From Salisaeta longa DSM 21114 (GTDB taxonomy: Bacteria > Bacteroidota > Rhodothermia > Rhodothermales > Salinibacteraceae): 64,000 bases of DNA. Made by a program: the position numbers and the translations under genes. Every line of letters starts with the position of its first letter. Position 1 is the first letter of the stretch. The DNA is taken from positions 1 through 64,000 of the forward strand of contig NZ_ATTH01000001.1 of NCBI RefSeq assembly GCF_000419585.1, given 5' to 3'. This document shows, one piece after another, positions 36,636-46,108 of this stretch. A model generated the notes under the pieces. The model searched no databases. It saw only the letters and a program-made list of their open reading frames with translations, and had not been told where the DNA came from.

Positions 36636-37295
36636 TTAGTTTGAAGAACAGGATGGTGTGGGGGCCGGTGCCGTCACCGCGGCCACCGCAGGCGTTGCCG
36701 AAGCAACCTGCACGGCCAGGTCGAAATGCACCTGGATGCGATCGTGCACCTCAATCAGCCCCATGAACTTGGTTGGTGGCGTGATGCCGAAGTACGTCAT
36801 GTGAAGCGGCTTGCAGCCGGTGACGCGATACGTTCCGGGCCCCAGGCGTTGCCCGCGGGCCGACACGCGCACCAGGCGCTCGGTGCCTGCCACGGTAAGG
36901 GTGCCCAGCACGTGCAGGCGGTACCAGCCGCCGGTGGTGTCGGGCGGCACGACGCGTTCCACGCGTTGCAGTTGAAATCGAATCGTGGGATGCGCCTGCG
37001 CCTTCAGCGTCTCTTTCAGATCGTTTGTCATGCGGTCGTTGCCGCAGTCGAAGCGCTGCACCGGCACCGCAAGGCGGGGCTGCAGGCTGTCGGGGCGGGC
37101 GCGTACCGGCTGCGACAGGGGCAGCCTGCCCGCGGCGCGTACGTAGGGAGCCCGGCAGGTGAACGTATTGACCGACGACGTGCCGCGAATCCAGAAGCGG
37201 CTGGCATCCAGCAGCTCGAAGGACTGTGCGTGGGCCCCGGTCGGTTCGACCGCGATGACCAACAGCAGCAGTAAGCAGGCGCGTAAACGGTTCAT
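36636..37295 (-). CDS. YceI-family periplasmic protein (divergent copy)
   Basis: 219 residues. A signal peptide (MNRLRACLLLLLVIAVEPTG) precedes a YceI lipocalin-like barrel with FWIRGTSSVNTFTCRA, VPVQRFDCGNDRMTNDLKET, and HPTIRFQLQRVE. YceI proteins bind isoprenoid or lipid-like molecules in the periplasm. Its C-terminal end adds an Ala/Pro-rich tail. It lies between the second YceI gene and the porin gene. The ATG at 37295 is preferred; a GTG-type start at 37307 is in frame. Confidence 0.75.
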   Translation of the reverse strand: MNRLRACLLLLLVIAVEPTGAHAQSFELLDASRFWIRGTSSVNTFTCRAPYVRAAGRLPLSQPVRARPDSLQPRLAVPVQRFDCGNDRMTNDLKETLKAQAHPTIRFQLQRVERVVPPDTTGGWYRLHVLGTLTVAGTERLVRVSARGQRLGPGTYRVTGCKPLHMTYFGITPPTKFMGLIEVHDRIQVHFDLAVQVASATPAVAAVTAPAPTPSCSSN

Positions 37296-37334
37296 GGGAT
37301 CCACCAAAAAGGGACAGAAGGAGCGGGTGGCGGG

Positions 37335-37946
37335 TTAGCGCGACGGGGCCGCGAGGATGTCGAACCCGATCGTCACGCGGTCGCCGGTGGTGATGGTACC
37401 CAGCATGACGCTCGGCGGCTCAACGCCCCACGTCGACATCTTGAAGGACACGTCGCCCACAATGCGCAGCTGGCCGTCGGGCTGTCGCTGCACCGTGCCC
37501 GGTACCGTCAGCTTGTGCCGTGTGCCGCCAATGATAAGCGTGCCGGTCGCCTGCGCACTTGACCATGCCCCGGCAGAATCTGGGAGGGCCGTCAGTTCGG
37601 CGCTCTCGATCATATAAAAGATGGTGGGGTAGGCCTCGGCACGCAGCGCGTCGCGAAGGTTGTTGTTCATGCGGTCTTTGCCGCACTCGATGGCCGCGAC
37701 CGGGACGCGCAGTTGTCCGCCGCTGATGGCGGCAACAGCCGCTGCGGAAGAATCGGCCGGGGCGGCGCGGAGCGTGCCCTCAAACGACTGAACGTCGCAT
37801 GTCCAATCGTGCAGGGTCGACGTGCCGGCAATCGTGAGCGTGCTATGATCGGGCAGAATGGTGTACGGCGTAGGTGCGGCCGGCGGGGGAGAGGCGCCGA
37901 TGAATAGGATGCCGCTGGCGAGAATCGAAAGAAGAATGCGGAGCAT
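37335..37946 (-). CDS. YceI-family periplasmic protein
   Basis: 203 residues. Signal peptide MLRILLSILASGILFIGASP, then the canonical YceI barrel: STLTIAGTSTLHDWTCDVQS, VAAIECGKDRMNNNLRDALR, and YPTIFYMIESAEL. It shares the C-G-x-D-R-M-x-N-x-L core with the neighbouring copy, so the pair probably arose by duplication and diverged strongly. It is the first gene of the YceI-YceI-porin group and diverges from the Lrp regulator gene. Confidence 0.85.
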   Translation of the reverse strand: MLRILLSILASGILFIGASPPPAAPTPYTILPDHSTLTIAGTSTLHDWTCDVQSFEGTLRAAPADSSAAAVAAISGGQLRVPVAAIECGKDRMNNNLRDALRAEAYPTIFYMIESAELTALPDSAGAWSSAQATGTLIIGGTRHKLTVPGTVQRQPDGQLRIVGDVSFKMSTWGVEPPSVMLGTITTGDRVTIGFDILAAPSR

Positions 37947-38204
37947 GGGCCTATGGCGTTATGGGGGCCACAATGGATTGCGGATGTAACTTCGGCGCTG
38001 CGAGGGGCGGGTGTTGCCCGCAAGATCCGCACAAGCCCTTGGACAAATGCCACATGCGCGTGTCAGGGCACGCGCCAGGGCCGTGTGGGGGAAATGCGTA
38101 CACGGCCGAGCAGCTGTGCTAGCGGAAGCGGTTGCATTTCCCCGGACTTCGCTGCACTTTGTAGTCATGTGTTGTTCGCCGCTGCCCTCCACCCCATTTC
38201 GCCT

Positions 38205-38681
38205 ATGGCTCTGCTTGACGATACCGACTACGCCATCCTCCGCGCCATGCAGCGCGACGCGCGCATCCAGAACAAGACGCTGGCCGAGGAGGTGGGCGTG
38301 GCCGAGTCGACGTGCTTAGAGCGCGTGCGCCGGCTGCGCGAGAACGGCGTCCTGACGGGCTTTCACGCCACGGTGGATGCCGCGGCGGTGGGCATTCAGC
38401 TGCAGGCGATGATAACGGTGCAGCTCAGCAAGCACTCGCAGTACACCGTCGACCGCTTCCGCTCGACCGCTAACGACCGGCCCGAAGTGCTTGCGGTGTA
38501 TCACCTGGGCGGCCGCACGGACTTCATGCTGCACGTGGCCGTACGTGGCTCCGAACACCTGCGCGATTTTATCTTGAGTGCGCTCACCACGCGCCCCGAG
38601 GTGCAAAACGTAGAAACGTCCATCATCTTCGACCAGGCCCACTCACGCACAAAGCCCATTTATCCTGATCAGGCCCGGTAG
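38205..38681 (+). CDS. Lrp/AsnC-family transcriptional regulator
   Basis: 158 residues: N-terminal HTH (DDTDYAILRAMQRDARIQN, VAESTCLERVRRLRENGVL) and a C-terminal RAM/effector domain (VLAVYHLGGRTDFMLHVAVR). Such proteins form octamers and respond to amino acids. It diverges from the YceI-porin group, which is a plausible but unproven target. Confidence 0.88.
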   Translation: MALLDDTDYAILRAMQRDARIQNKTLAEEVGVAESTCLERVRRLRENGVLTGFHATVDAAAVGIQLQAMITVQLSKHSQYTVDRFRSTANDRPEVLAVYHLGGRTDFMLHVAVRGSEHLRDFILSALTTRPEVQNVETSIIFDQAHSRTKPIYPDQAR

Positions 38682-38788
38682 CCGCGGGCGGCGGGGCGTA
38701 GCAGGCCTGCCGCCCCAAGCGCCCATGCACCGCCCGATCGTTGTGGGCCGCACGCACACACTCGTTCACACACTGCCCCCTTTTGCCG

Positions 38789-39166
38789 ATGCCCACACTG
38801 ACCATCAAGGATGTTGGTACCTTCGACGTTGAACATGGCACGCGCCTCGTACGGGCGATGGCCGAACACATCGACATTGGCCATCGCTGCGGCGGCCACG
38901 CCCAGTGCACCACGTGCCGGGTGCGCTTCGCAGCGGGCGAGCCCGAGGTGATGACCCAGGCCGAGCACGAAAAGCTGCACGACATCAAGCAGCACGGCAG
39001 CTTCCGGCTGGCCTGTCAGATTGTGGTGGACCGTGACATGACCGTCGAGCCGCTCATGACGGCCCGCGCGCAAGGATGGGACGACCCCGGCCCCGAGCCG
39101 GCCCCGCACGTTGAGCCAACCGCCGAGTGGCACGACCCAAAAGAACTCTCGGATCAGGCGGATTAG
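38789..39166 (+). CDS. 2Fe-2S ferredoxin
   Basis: 125 residues. The cluster ligands follow C-x5-C-x2-C-xn-C (RCGGHAQCTTC ... LACQ), the spacing of adrenodoxin/ISC-type ferredoxins. The barrel part is MPTLTIKDVGTFDVEHGTRL. An acidic, proline-rich tail of about 30 residues follows. It could serve as an electron carrier for reductases such as the FNR-like protein at 26.2 kb; that link is inference. Confidence 0.85.
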   Translation: MPTLTIKDVGTFDVEHGTRLVRAMAEHIDIGHRCGGHAQCTTCRVRFAAGEPEVMTQAEHEKLHDIKQHGSFRLACQIVVDRDMTVEPLMTARAQGWDDPGPEPAPHVEPTAEWHDPKELSDQAD

Positions 39167-39253
39167 GCGTAACCTTTGGGTCTGCGCTCTGAACCTGACG
39201 CACGGTATGGCATTGGCATGCCGGACGGATTTCTTCTACCGAACGGATGTTTT

Positions 39254-42016
39254 ATGGCTGGCTGGCTTTCCAACCGCGGCGTACAAGCCCTTTTGGCTGT
39301 TGTAGGGCTCATGCTCACGGGTCTTCTCGTGGGCTCAAACATCATCGTAAAGTACTTGTGGATGGACGCGCTCACGTTTGCGTCTGTCTACAGCACCATT
39401 TTGCAGCTCAAGGTGGGGCTATTTGTGGGCATGTTTGTGGTGGCCACGGCCTACTTTGGGATCAACGTGGCGTGGGTGATCCGCACGATGCCCCCGCTGT
39501 GGGCGTCGCAATGGGCACAGCAGGGCGAGGCGCCACGCGTGGGCGGCAAGCCGCTCACCAAGGCCCGCTTGCGGCGCGTGGGGTATCTGATGTCCGGCGG
39601 CCTCGGGCTGCTTTTTGCGCTCGGGTTTTCGAGCCAGTGGGATGCGCTCGTGCGGTACTGGCAGGCCACGCCCTACGGTCAAACCGATCCGCTGTATGGG
39701 CTTGACCTCTCGTTCTATCTGCTGGAGCTGCCGTTCATCCAGATCTTGCAGAGCGCGTGGGTGGGCCTGGCCGTGCTTGCGCTGATGGCCGTGGTAACGG
39801 CCTACTTGCTCACGGGCACCATCGGCATTGAGGAAGGGCAGTTTAAGCTGCGCCCCGCCGTGGTGCGCCACGTGGGATGGAACGTCATGCTGCTGCTGGT
39901 GGGATGGGCGTGGGGGTACTACCTCGATCGCTACGAACTGCTGCTCAACGCCAGCGGCACGGTGTACGGCGCCAGCTACACCGACGTGTATGTCACGCTG
40001 CCGGCCCTGTGGATGATGGTTGCGGCCACGGTGGTGCTCATCGGCGTGGTGGGCTATAGCGTCTACCAAACCGCGTGGCTCACCCTGGGGTGGGGCATCG
40101 GCGGCTATGTGGTGCTCCTTGCCGCGGGCCTCGTGGCGGCGCCCGCGCTCGTCCAGCAGGTGTACGTGGTGCCCAACGAGCTGAACGTGGAGCGCCCCTA
40201 CATTGAATACAACATTGCCAACACGCGCGAGGCCTACCGCCTCAACACCATTGAAGAACGCTCGTACGCCGCGCGCACCAACCTGACGCGTCAAGACATC
40301 GAAACGAACCAGTCGACGCTGCGCAACATCCGCCTGTGGGACCCGCGGCTGCTCATCGACACGTACATTCAGCTGCAGCAGATTCGCCCGTACTACCGCT
40401 TCTACAACGTCGATGTTGACCGCTACATGGTGAACGGCGACTACCGCCAGGTCATGCTCGCGGCCCGCGAGTTGACGCAGACGCTGCCGGGCAATGCCAA
40501 CACATGGTTCAACCGTCACCTGCAGTTTACCCACGGCTACGGCGCCGTAGCCAACCTCGTAGCGCGCGAGGGCACCGAAGGGTCGCCGGAGTTCCTGGTG
40601 AAAGACCTGCCGCCCGTAACCACCGACTCCAGCTTTGCCGTTAAGGAGCCGGCCATCTACTACGGCGAGGCCGTGCCTACCTACCGCATCGTCAGTACGT
40701 CGGCACAGGAACTGGCCTACCCCAAGGGCGACGACAACGTCTACATCTCCTACAAGGGCACCGGCGGCGTCTCGCTCGCGTCCGGATGGCGGCAGCTGCT
40801 CTTTGCCTACGAGCTTGGCGACTACAACATTTTGCTGTCGGACTACCTGACCAGCGATTCGAGGATCCAGTTTTGGAATCGGATCACCGAGCGGGTGCAA
40901 AAGATTGCGCCGTTTCTGCGGCTCGACAGCGATCCGTACTTTGTGATGGGCGACGACCGGCAGTACTGGATCATCGACGCCTACACCACGAGTCAGTCGT
41001 TCCCCTATGCCGAGCCCGTGCAGAGTGGACGCTTTCGCGGGACGAAGTACATCCGCAATGCGGTGAAGATTGTGGTGGACGCGTACAACGGCGACGTATC
41101 GTTCTACGTCAACCGGCCCAACGACCCGATCCTGAAGGCGTACCAGGCGGCGTTTCCCTCGCTCTTTGAGCCGATCGATGCCATGCCGCCCACGCTTCGC
41201 GACCACGTGCGCTATCCCGAAGACCTGTTCACCATTCAGGTCGAAAAGTACAACCGGTATCATATGATGTCGCCGCAAGTGTTCTACAACAACGAGGACT
41301 TGTGGGAGCGGCCGATGGAGCAGTACGCGGGGCAGCAGCAGGTCATTGAGCCGTACTACGTCTTAACGCGCTTGCCCGATGAGAAGCGCCTGCAGTTTCT
41401 CTTGATGACACCGCTTACGCCAGCCAACCGCGACAACATGATTGCCTGGGTGGCGGCCAAGAGCGACCCGCCCAATTACGGCGAGCTTGTGGCGTACAAG
41501 CTCCCTAAGGAGAAGCTGATTTATGGCCCCAACCAGGTCGAGTCGCGCATCGACCAGAACACCGACATTTCGCGGCAGCTGTCGCTGTGGGATCAGCGGG
41601 GCTCGCGGGTGGTGCGCGGCAACCTGATTGTGGTGCCCATCGAGGAGTCGTTCCTCTACGTGGAGCCGATCTTTCTCATCGCGCAAAACATCAGCATTCC
41701 GCAGCTGCGCCGCGTGATTGTGTCGTACGGCGAGGAGGTGGCCATGGAGCCCACGCTGGAGCAGGCCCTCAACGCCGTGTTCGAGGGGCAGCTCCTGCCC
41801 ACACCGGGCGTAGAGTCCGACGGCCCGCAACAGGGCGATGCCACGCAAGCTACGCCGGTGCGCCGCGTCGACCGATCGGCGGCGGAGCTTCAGCGGGCGC
41901 GTCAGCTGCTGCAAGAGGCCCGCGAGGCCCTGCAGCAGGGCGACTTCTCCACGTTCGGCGAGCGACTGCGCGCGCTAGAGCAGGCCCTCGCGCCAGATAC
42001 CACCGGCGGTTCGTGA
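39254..42016 (+). CDS. UPF0182-family large membrane protein
   Basis: 920 residues. Seven hydrophobic helices within the first 330 residues are followed by a long extracytoplasmic domain typical of UPF0182/COG1615: NELNVERPYIEYNIANTREA, QLQQIRPYYRFYNVDVDRY, and NRYHMMSPQVFYNNEDLWE. A charged C-terminal coil follows. The function of the family is not established. I chose the ATG at 39254, just before the first helix; an in-frame ATG at 39218 is possible. Confidence 0.85.
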   Translation: MAGWLSNRGVQALLAVVGLMLTGLLVGSNIIVKYLWMDALTFASVYSTILQLKVGLFVGMFVVATAYFGINVAWVIRTMPPLWASQWAQQGEAPRVGGKPLTKARLRRVGYLMSGGLGLLFALGFSSQWDALVRYWQATPYGQTDPLYGLDLSFYLLELPFIQILQSAWVGLAVLALMAVVTAYLLTGTIGIEEGQFKLRPAVVRHVGWNVMLLLVGWAWGYYLDRYELLLNASGTVYGASYTDVYVTLPALWMMVAATVVLIGVVGYSVYQTAWLTLGWGIGGYVVLLAAGLVAAPALVQQVYVVPNELNVERPYIEYNIANTREAYRLNTIEERSYAARTNLTRQDIETNQSTLRNIRLWDPRLLIDTYIQLQQIRPYYRFYNVDVDRYMVNGDYRQVMLAARELTQTLPGNANTWFNRHLQFTHGYGAVANLVAREGTEGSPEFLVKDLPPVTTDSSFAVKEPAIYYGEAVPTYRIVSTSAQELAYPKGDDNVYISYKGTGGVSLASGWRQLLFAYELGDYNILLSDYLTSDSRIQFWNRITERVQKIAPFLRLDSDPYFVMGDDRQYWIIDAYTTSQSFPYAEPVQSGRFRGTKYIRNAVKIVVDAYNGDVSFYVNRPNDPILKAYQAAFPSLFEPIDAMPPTLRDHVRYPEDLFTIQVEKYNRYHMMSPQVFYNNEDLWERPMEQYAGQQQVIEPYYVLTRLPDEKRLQFLLMTPLTPANRDNMIAWVAAKSDPPNYGELVAYKLPKEKLIYGPNQVESRIDQNTDISRQLSLWDQRGSRVVRGNLIVVPIEESFLYVEPIFLIAQNISIPQLRRVIVSYGEEVAMEPTLEQALNAVFEGQLLPTPGVESDGPQQGDATQATPVRRVDRSAAELQRARQLLQEAREALQQGDFSTFGERLRALEQALAPDTTGGS

Positions 42017-42032
42017 GCGGGCCGCCGCGGGG

Positions 42033-43277
42033 CTACGCGCCCGGCGGGTTGCTGTACGCGTGCAGGTCAAGCGTCAGCTCCTCGCTGTAGGCGCGGTAGC
42101 CCGTAACGAGAATGGCCGTGGTGGGCACCGCCACAAACAGGCCAAAGGCGCCCATGAACGAGCCAAAGACGAGCAGCGAGAACAGGACGAGCACCGGGTG
42201 CAGGCCCACCTGATACTGCATCACGTTGGGCGTAAGCAGGCTTTGCTCCAGGGTGTACTGGCCGAGGAGCACGCCCACCACGACGGCCGCGCTCACCCAG
42301 CCGCTAAAGGCAAAGGCAAGCAGCGCGCCGACGCCCGTGTTGATGAGCGCGCCAATGTTGGGGATGAAGTTGAGCACGCCCGTAAGCAGGCCAATCAGCA
42401 GCCAAAACGGCACATCGAACAGGTAAAGCGCCACCGACACGTTCAACGTCGCAATGCCGCTGATGATGAGCTGCCCGCGCAGGTACCGCCCCACGATGCC
42501 GCCCGCCTTCAGCAGGTAGTCGCGCCGGCCGTTGGCTGTGGGAGAGAGTGCGATCAGCGCATCGCGGATGCGCGGGTAGTCCTTGAGCGTGTAAAACAGC
42601 AGCACGGGCACCAGTGCCACGAGCGTGAGCGCGCCCAGCACCGAGCCCACCGACTGCATCAGGTCTTCGATGGTGCTCGGAAGCTGCTCCACCTGCTGCT
42701 CGATGAGCGCCGCGCCCTGATCCAACAGGCGCTGCTTCGACAGGCCGCTCGCCTCAGCCACCCGCTCAATGATGTTCGTGGTGCCAAGCCAGGCACGTAC
42801 CTCCTCGACGGCCGTGATGAGACGCTGCGAGAGGCTGTCGAGCTGGCCGACGAGGTTGGGGGCCACCACGAAAAAGAACAGAACCAGCGCGCCCACCGCA
42901 AGCAGCGTGGTGGTGAGGGACGACGCCCAGCGGGGAATGCCCCGACGCTCGTGAAGGTGCGTAACGACCGGATTCAGCAGGTAGGCAAGCAGATAAACCG
43001 CCACAAACGGAATGAGGATGCCGCTTACGGTGTCCAGAATCCACAGCAGCAACAGCGTACCGCCCGACACCAGCAGGGCCTGCACAGCCGGCCGCTTGCG
43101 CAGCGGCCACAGCAAGATAACGCCCGCCAGCGCCACCAGCGGCGGGTTCAGGAAGCTCCCATCGCGCGGCGGCACCTCCATCTCGTACAGCAGCACCAGA
43201 AAGAGCGCCAGCCCCCCCACCGCCATAATCAGCTGCAGGGCATCGTTCCACGTATCGTTTGAGGGGGCAGCAGCCAC
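42033..43277 (-). CDS. AI-2E/PerM-family transporter
   Basis: 414 residues. The protein has several membrane helices in the usual AI-2E arrangement: two short N-terminal pairs, a helix near residue 115, a soluble stretch (about 150-220), then four clustered helices with LKDYPRIRDALIALSP before them and LLTPNVMQYQVGLHPVLVL near the end. Family members move AI-2, Na+ or other small compounds; the substrate is uncertain. It follows the L-2-hydroxyglutarate oxidase gene on the same strand, 28 bases on. Confidence 0.8.
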   Translation of the reverse strand: MAAAPSNDTWNDALQLIMAVGGLALFLVLLYEMEVPPRDGSFLNPPLVALAGVILLWPLRKRPAVQALLVSGGTLLLLWILDTVSGILIPFVAVYLLAYLLNPVVTHLHERRGIPRWASSLTTTLLAVGALVLFFFVVAPNLVGQLDSLSQRLITAVEEVRAWLGTTNIIERVAEASGLSKQRLLDQGAALIEQQVEQLPSTIEDLMQSVGSVLGALTLVALVPVLLFYTLKDYPRIRDALIALSPTANGRRDYLLKAGGIVGRYLRGQLIISGIATLNVSVALYLFDVPFWLLIGLLTGVLNFIPNIGALINTGVGALLAFAFSGWVSAAVVVGVLLGQYTLEQSLLTPNVMQYQVGLHPVLVLFSLLVFGSFMGAFGLFVAVPTTAILVTGYRAYSEELTLDLHAYSNPPGA

Positions 43278-43305
43278 GGCACAAAGCGTTCGGGTGCAGG
43301 AGGAC

Positions 43306-44529
43306 TTACGCCGCCGTAGCCGTCACCGAAGACAGGCGCTGTTCGAGGTAGCGCGTGACGATAAGCTGTCCGATGCTCAGCGAGGCGGTGGCGGCCGGCG
43401 ACGCCGCGTTGATGACGTTCACGACGCGGTCGGTGGTCTTGATCCAGAAGTCATCCTCCAGCGTGCCATCCGGGTGCAGCGCTTGCGCCCGCACGCCCGA
43501 CGGTGCCGGTTCGAAATCGTCGACCGTTACCTCTGGAATCAGGTGGCGGGCCTTGTGGACGTAGTAGCGTTTGCTGAGCGACTGCACCAGTTCCATCAGC
43601 CCCTTTTGCCAGTGGGTGGCGCTTAGGCGCCAGAAGCCCGGATACGTGAGGATGTCCCACAGCTCGGGCCAGTTCACATCGGTGAGGCGATACCCCTCGC
43701 GGGCAAACGCGAGCACCGCGCTGGGGCCGCACTCCACGCGCCCGTCAATCATCTGCGTAAAGTGGACGCCGAGGAACGGATACGCCGGATCGGGGACGGG
43801 ATAGATGAGCGTGTTGCACAAGTGGCGCCGCTCGGGAACGAGCTGATAGTACTCGCCGCGAAAGGGCACCACCTTGGCTTCGGGGTCTTGCCCGCTCATT
43901 TGCGCGATGCGATCGGCGTAGAGCCCCGCGCAGTTTACCACGTAGCGCGCCTGCACGTCGCCCGCGGTGGTTTGCAGCGTCACGCCGGTGCGGGCCGTGT
44001 GCAGGGTGCGTACGGCAGTGTTCAGCAGAATGTCGTGGCCGGCCTCGCGGATGATGCGCGCAAGCGCTTCGCTCATGCCGGTATAGTCTACGATGCCCTC
44101 GTTGGGCACGTGCAGCGCCGCCAGCCCGCGCGTGTGCGGCTCAATCTCGCGGAGGCGTTCGGGGCCAATCCGCTCAAACGCAATCTTGTTTTGGCGTCCG
44201 GTGGCCTCCAACCGTTGAAGGATGGGCAGCTCCTCTTCGCGGGTGGCGACAATCACCTTGCCGCACAGGTCGTACGCCACGCCCTCGCGCTCGCAAAACT
44301 CGACGAGCATGCGGCGCCCTTCGCGGCAGTTTTTGGCCTTGAGCGACCCCGGCGTGTACGACAGTCCGGCGTGGATGACGCCCGAGTTGCGCCCGGTTTG
44401 GTGCGCCGCCACACGGCTTTCCTTCTCCAGCACCACCACCGACGCATCGGGGGCGCGTTGCGTGAGCCGGTAGGCGGTGGCAAGGCCCACAATGCCGCCT
44501 CCGATGATGGCGACGTCGTACGTAGACAT
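43306..44529 (-). CDS. lhgO: L-2-hydroxyglutarate oxidase
   Basis: 407 residues. An FAD-dependent DAO-family enzyme: dinucleotide motif DVAIIGGGIVGLATAYRL, the HQTGRNSGVIHAGLSYTPGS signature, and C-terminal NVINAASPAATASLSIG. LhgO oxidises L-2-hydroxyglutarate, a side product of malate dehydrogenase, to 2-oxoglutarate and passes electrons to the membrane. I chose the ATG at 44529 (MSTYDVAIIGGG) over an upstream start at 44559. Confidence 0.88.
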   Translation of the reverse strand: MSTYDVAIIGGGIVGLATAYRLTQRAPDASVVVLEKESRVAAHQTGRNSGVIHAGLSYTPGSLKAKNCREGRRMLVEFCEREGVAYDLCGKVIVATREEELPILQRLEATGRQNKIAFERIGPERLREIEPHTRGLAALHVPNEGIVDYTGMSEALARIIREAGHDILLNTAVRTLHTARTGVTLQTTAGDVQARYVVNCAGLYADRIAQMSGQDPEAKVVPFRGEYYQLVPERRHLCNTLIYPVPDPAYPFLGVHFTQMIDGRVECGPSAVLAFAREGYRLTDVNWPELWDILTYPGFWRLSATHWQKGLMELVQSLSKRYYVHKARHLIPEVTVDDFEPAPSGVRAQALHPDGTLEDDFWIKTTDRVVNVINAASPAATASLSIGQLIVTRYLEQRLSSVTATAA

Positions 44530-44719
44530 AGGCGTGGCGCGTGATGAGTAGAGCAACACCCAATGAAACCGGGCAACGGGTGCGGAAGGATCCCCGCCGC
44601 AGGCGACGCATCCGAAAAATTACGCAAATTATGACGGGCGCGCTGTGCGCACGAACCTTTGCCTCTACGGAAGGTACAGCATACGCTCGTTCATTTATGC
44701 CCATCAACCCTCATTTTCC

Positions 44720-45355
44720 GTGGCTACCGACACGACCGCTACGCCCGATGTGAAGCGGGCCGACACCCACCATAGCATTGACGCGCCCTTTCGTAACCGG
44801 TTTAGTCCGCGGGCCTTTGCCGACCGCGTGGTGCCTGCGGAGACGCTCCGCGAGGTGCTGGAGGCGGCGCGCTGGACGATGTCGTCGTACAACGAGCAGC
44901 CGTGGCGCTACATCATTGCGCGCCGTGACGGTGATGCTGCCCACTACGAAGCGGTGCTCTCGTGCTTGAATTCGTTCAACCAGGCGTGGGCCCAAACGGC
45001 GCCGGTGCTCCTGCTGGGCCTGGTGCGTACGACCTTTGCGAAAAATGGACGGTCGAATCCGCACGCGCGCCACGACTTGGGCGCGGCCTCGGCGGCGCTC
45101 ACCCTGCAAGCCACCATGCGTGGGCTATACGTGCACCAGATGGCGGGCATCGAGCCGGACGTAATCCACGAAACGTTTGATCTGCCGGAGGACGTGGAGC
45201 CGGTGACGGGCCTTGCGCTGGGCTACCTGGGCGATCCGGAGCAGCTGCCCGAAAAGATGCAAGCCGGCGAAACGGCCCCGCGCTCGCGCAAGACGCTGGC
45301 CGACTTCGTGTTTGGCGCGACGTGGGGCACGGCGGCTCCGCTCGTGCAGCAGTAG
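44720..45355 (+). CDS. Nitroreductase-family protein
   Basis: 211 residues. FMN-binding nitroreductase fold: RFSPRAFADRVVPAETLREV, EAARWTMSSYNEQPWRYI (phosphate and flavin contacts), and the C-terminal VEPVTGLALGYLGDP. It probably reduces quinones or nitro compounds with NAD(P)H; the substrate cannot be predicted. The GTG at 44720 is the likely start; the frame is open upstream without homology. Confidence 0.82.
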   Translation: MATDTTATPDVKRADTHHSIDAPFRNRFSPRAFADRVVPAETLREVLEAARWTMSSYNEQPWRYIIARRDGDAAHYEAVLSCLNSFNQAWAQTAPVLLLGLVRTTFAKNGRSNPHARHDLGAASAALTLQATMRGLYVHQMAGIEPDVIHETFDLPEDVEPVTGLALGYLGDPEQLPEKMQAGETAPRSRKTLADFVFGATWGTAAPLVQQ

Positions 45356-45391
45356 CGCCTCCTCGTATCATCGCTCTCCCGACCCCTCGAT

Positions 45392-46108
45392 TTGTCTGTG
45401 ATTGCTCGCGAAGGCTATTCGCTTATTGCCGGTGCTACGGTGCTGGCGCTTCTTTTGGGTATCGGTTCGCTGTGGCTGCAGTCGTGGATGACGCGCGCGC
45501 CGGTGCTTGTGCTGGCTGTGGCCCTGGTGGCCTTCACGGTGTACTTCTTTCGTGATCCCGACCGCACCACGCCGCCGGTGGCCCGCAACGGCGAAGCGTT
45601 TGTGGCACCGGCCGATGGCCGCGTGGTAGAGGTTGTGCAGGAGAACGAGCCCCTGTACCTCAAGGGGCCGTCTACACGCATTTCCATCTTTCTCTCGCCG
45701 CTCGATGTGCACGTAAACCGCGCGCCGGCCAACGGCGTCGTTGAGTACGTAAAGTACCGGCCGGGCGATTACCTGGTGGCGTGGCACCCAAAGGCGAGCG
45801 AGAAGAACGAGCGCTCCGAGATTGGCACCCGCCACCCCAGCGGCTCCAAGGTGCTGTTTAAGCAAATTGCCGGTGCCGTGGCGCGGCGCATCGTCTTTCA
45901 TGTGGAGACCGGCGATACGCTGCGGGCGGGCGAGCGCTTCGGGATCGTGAAGTTTGGATCGCGCATGGACGTACACGTGCCGCCGGGCGTGGAGGTTACC
46001 GCTACCGTGGACGATGTGGTGCGGGCGGGTGAAACCGTGCTGGGGACGTTCCCCGATGCGCCCCCGGCGGCTGCCGATGCTTCTGAACAGACCGCCACCA
46101 CGCCCTAA
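45392..46108 (+). CDS. psd: Phosphatidylserine decarboxylase
   Basis: 238 residues, the short form of Psd. Two N-terminal membrane helices precede APADGRVVEVVQ, then IFLSPLDVHVNRAP, and the self-cleavage site VKFGSRMDV, where Ser190 should become the pyruvoyl group. It forms phosphatidylethanolamine from phosphatidylserine. The start is a TTG at 45392 or the GTG two codons on. Its stop overlaps the pssA start (TAATG), so the two steps of PE synthesis are translationally coupled. Confidence 0.9.
   Translation: MSVIAREGYSLIAGATVLALLLGIGSLWLQSWMTRAPVLVLAVALVAFTVYFFRDPDRTTPPVARNGEAFVAPADGRVVEVVQENEPLYLKGPSTRISIFLSPLDVHVNRAPANGVVEYVKYRPGDYLVAWHPKASEKNERSEIGTRHPSGSKVLFKQIAGAVARRIVFHVETGDTLRAGERFGIVKFGSRMDVHVPPGVEVTATVDDVVRAGETVLGTFPDAPPAAADASEQTATTP

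Noticed and set aside
39419-41278. 619-codon open frame opposite the UPF0182 gene
   Set aside because: Rich in His, Arg and Val in the pattern of an antisense frame; UPF0182 motifs on the plus strand are continuous.
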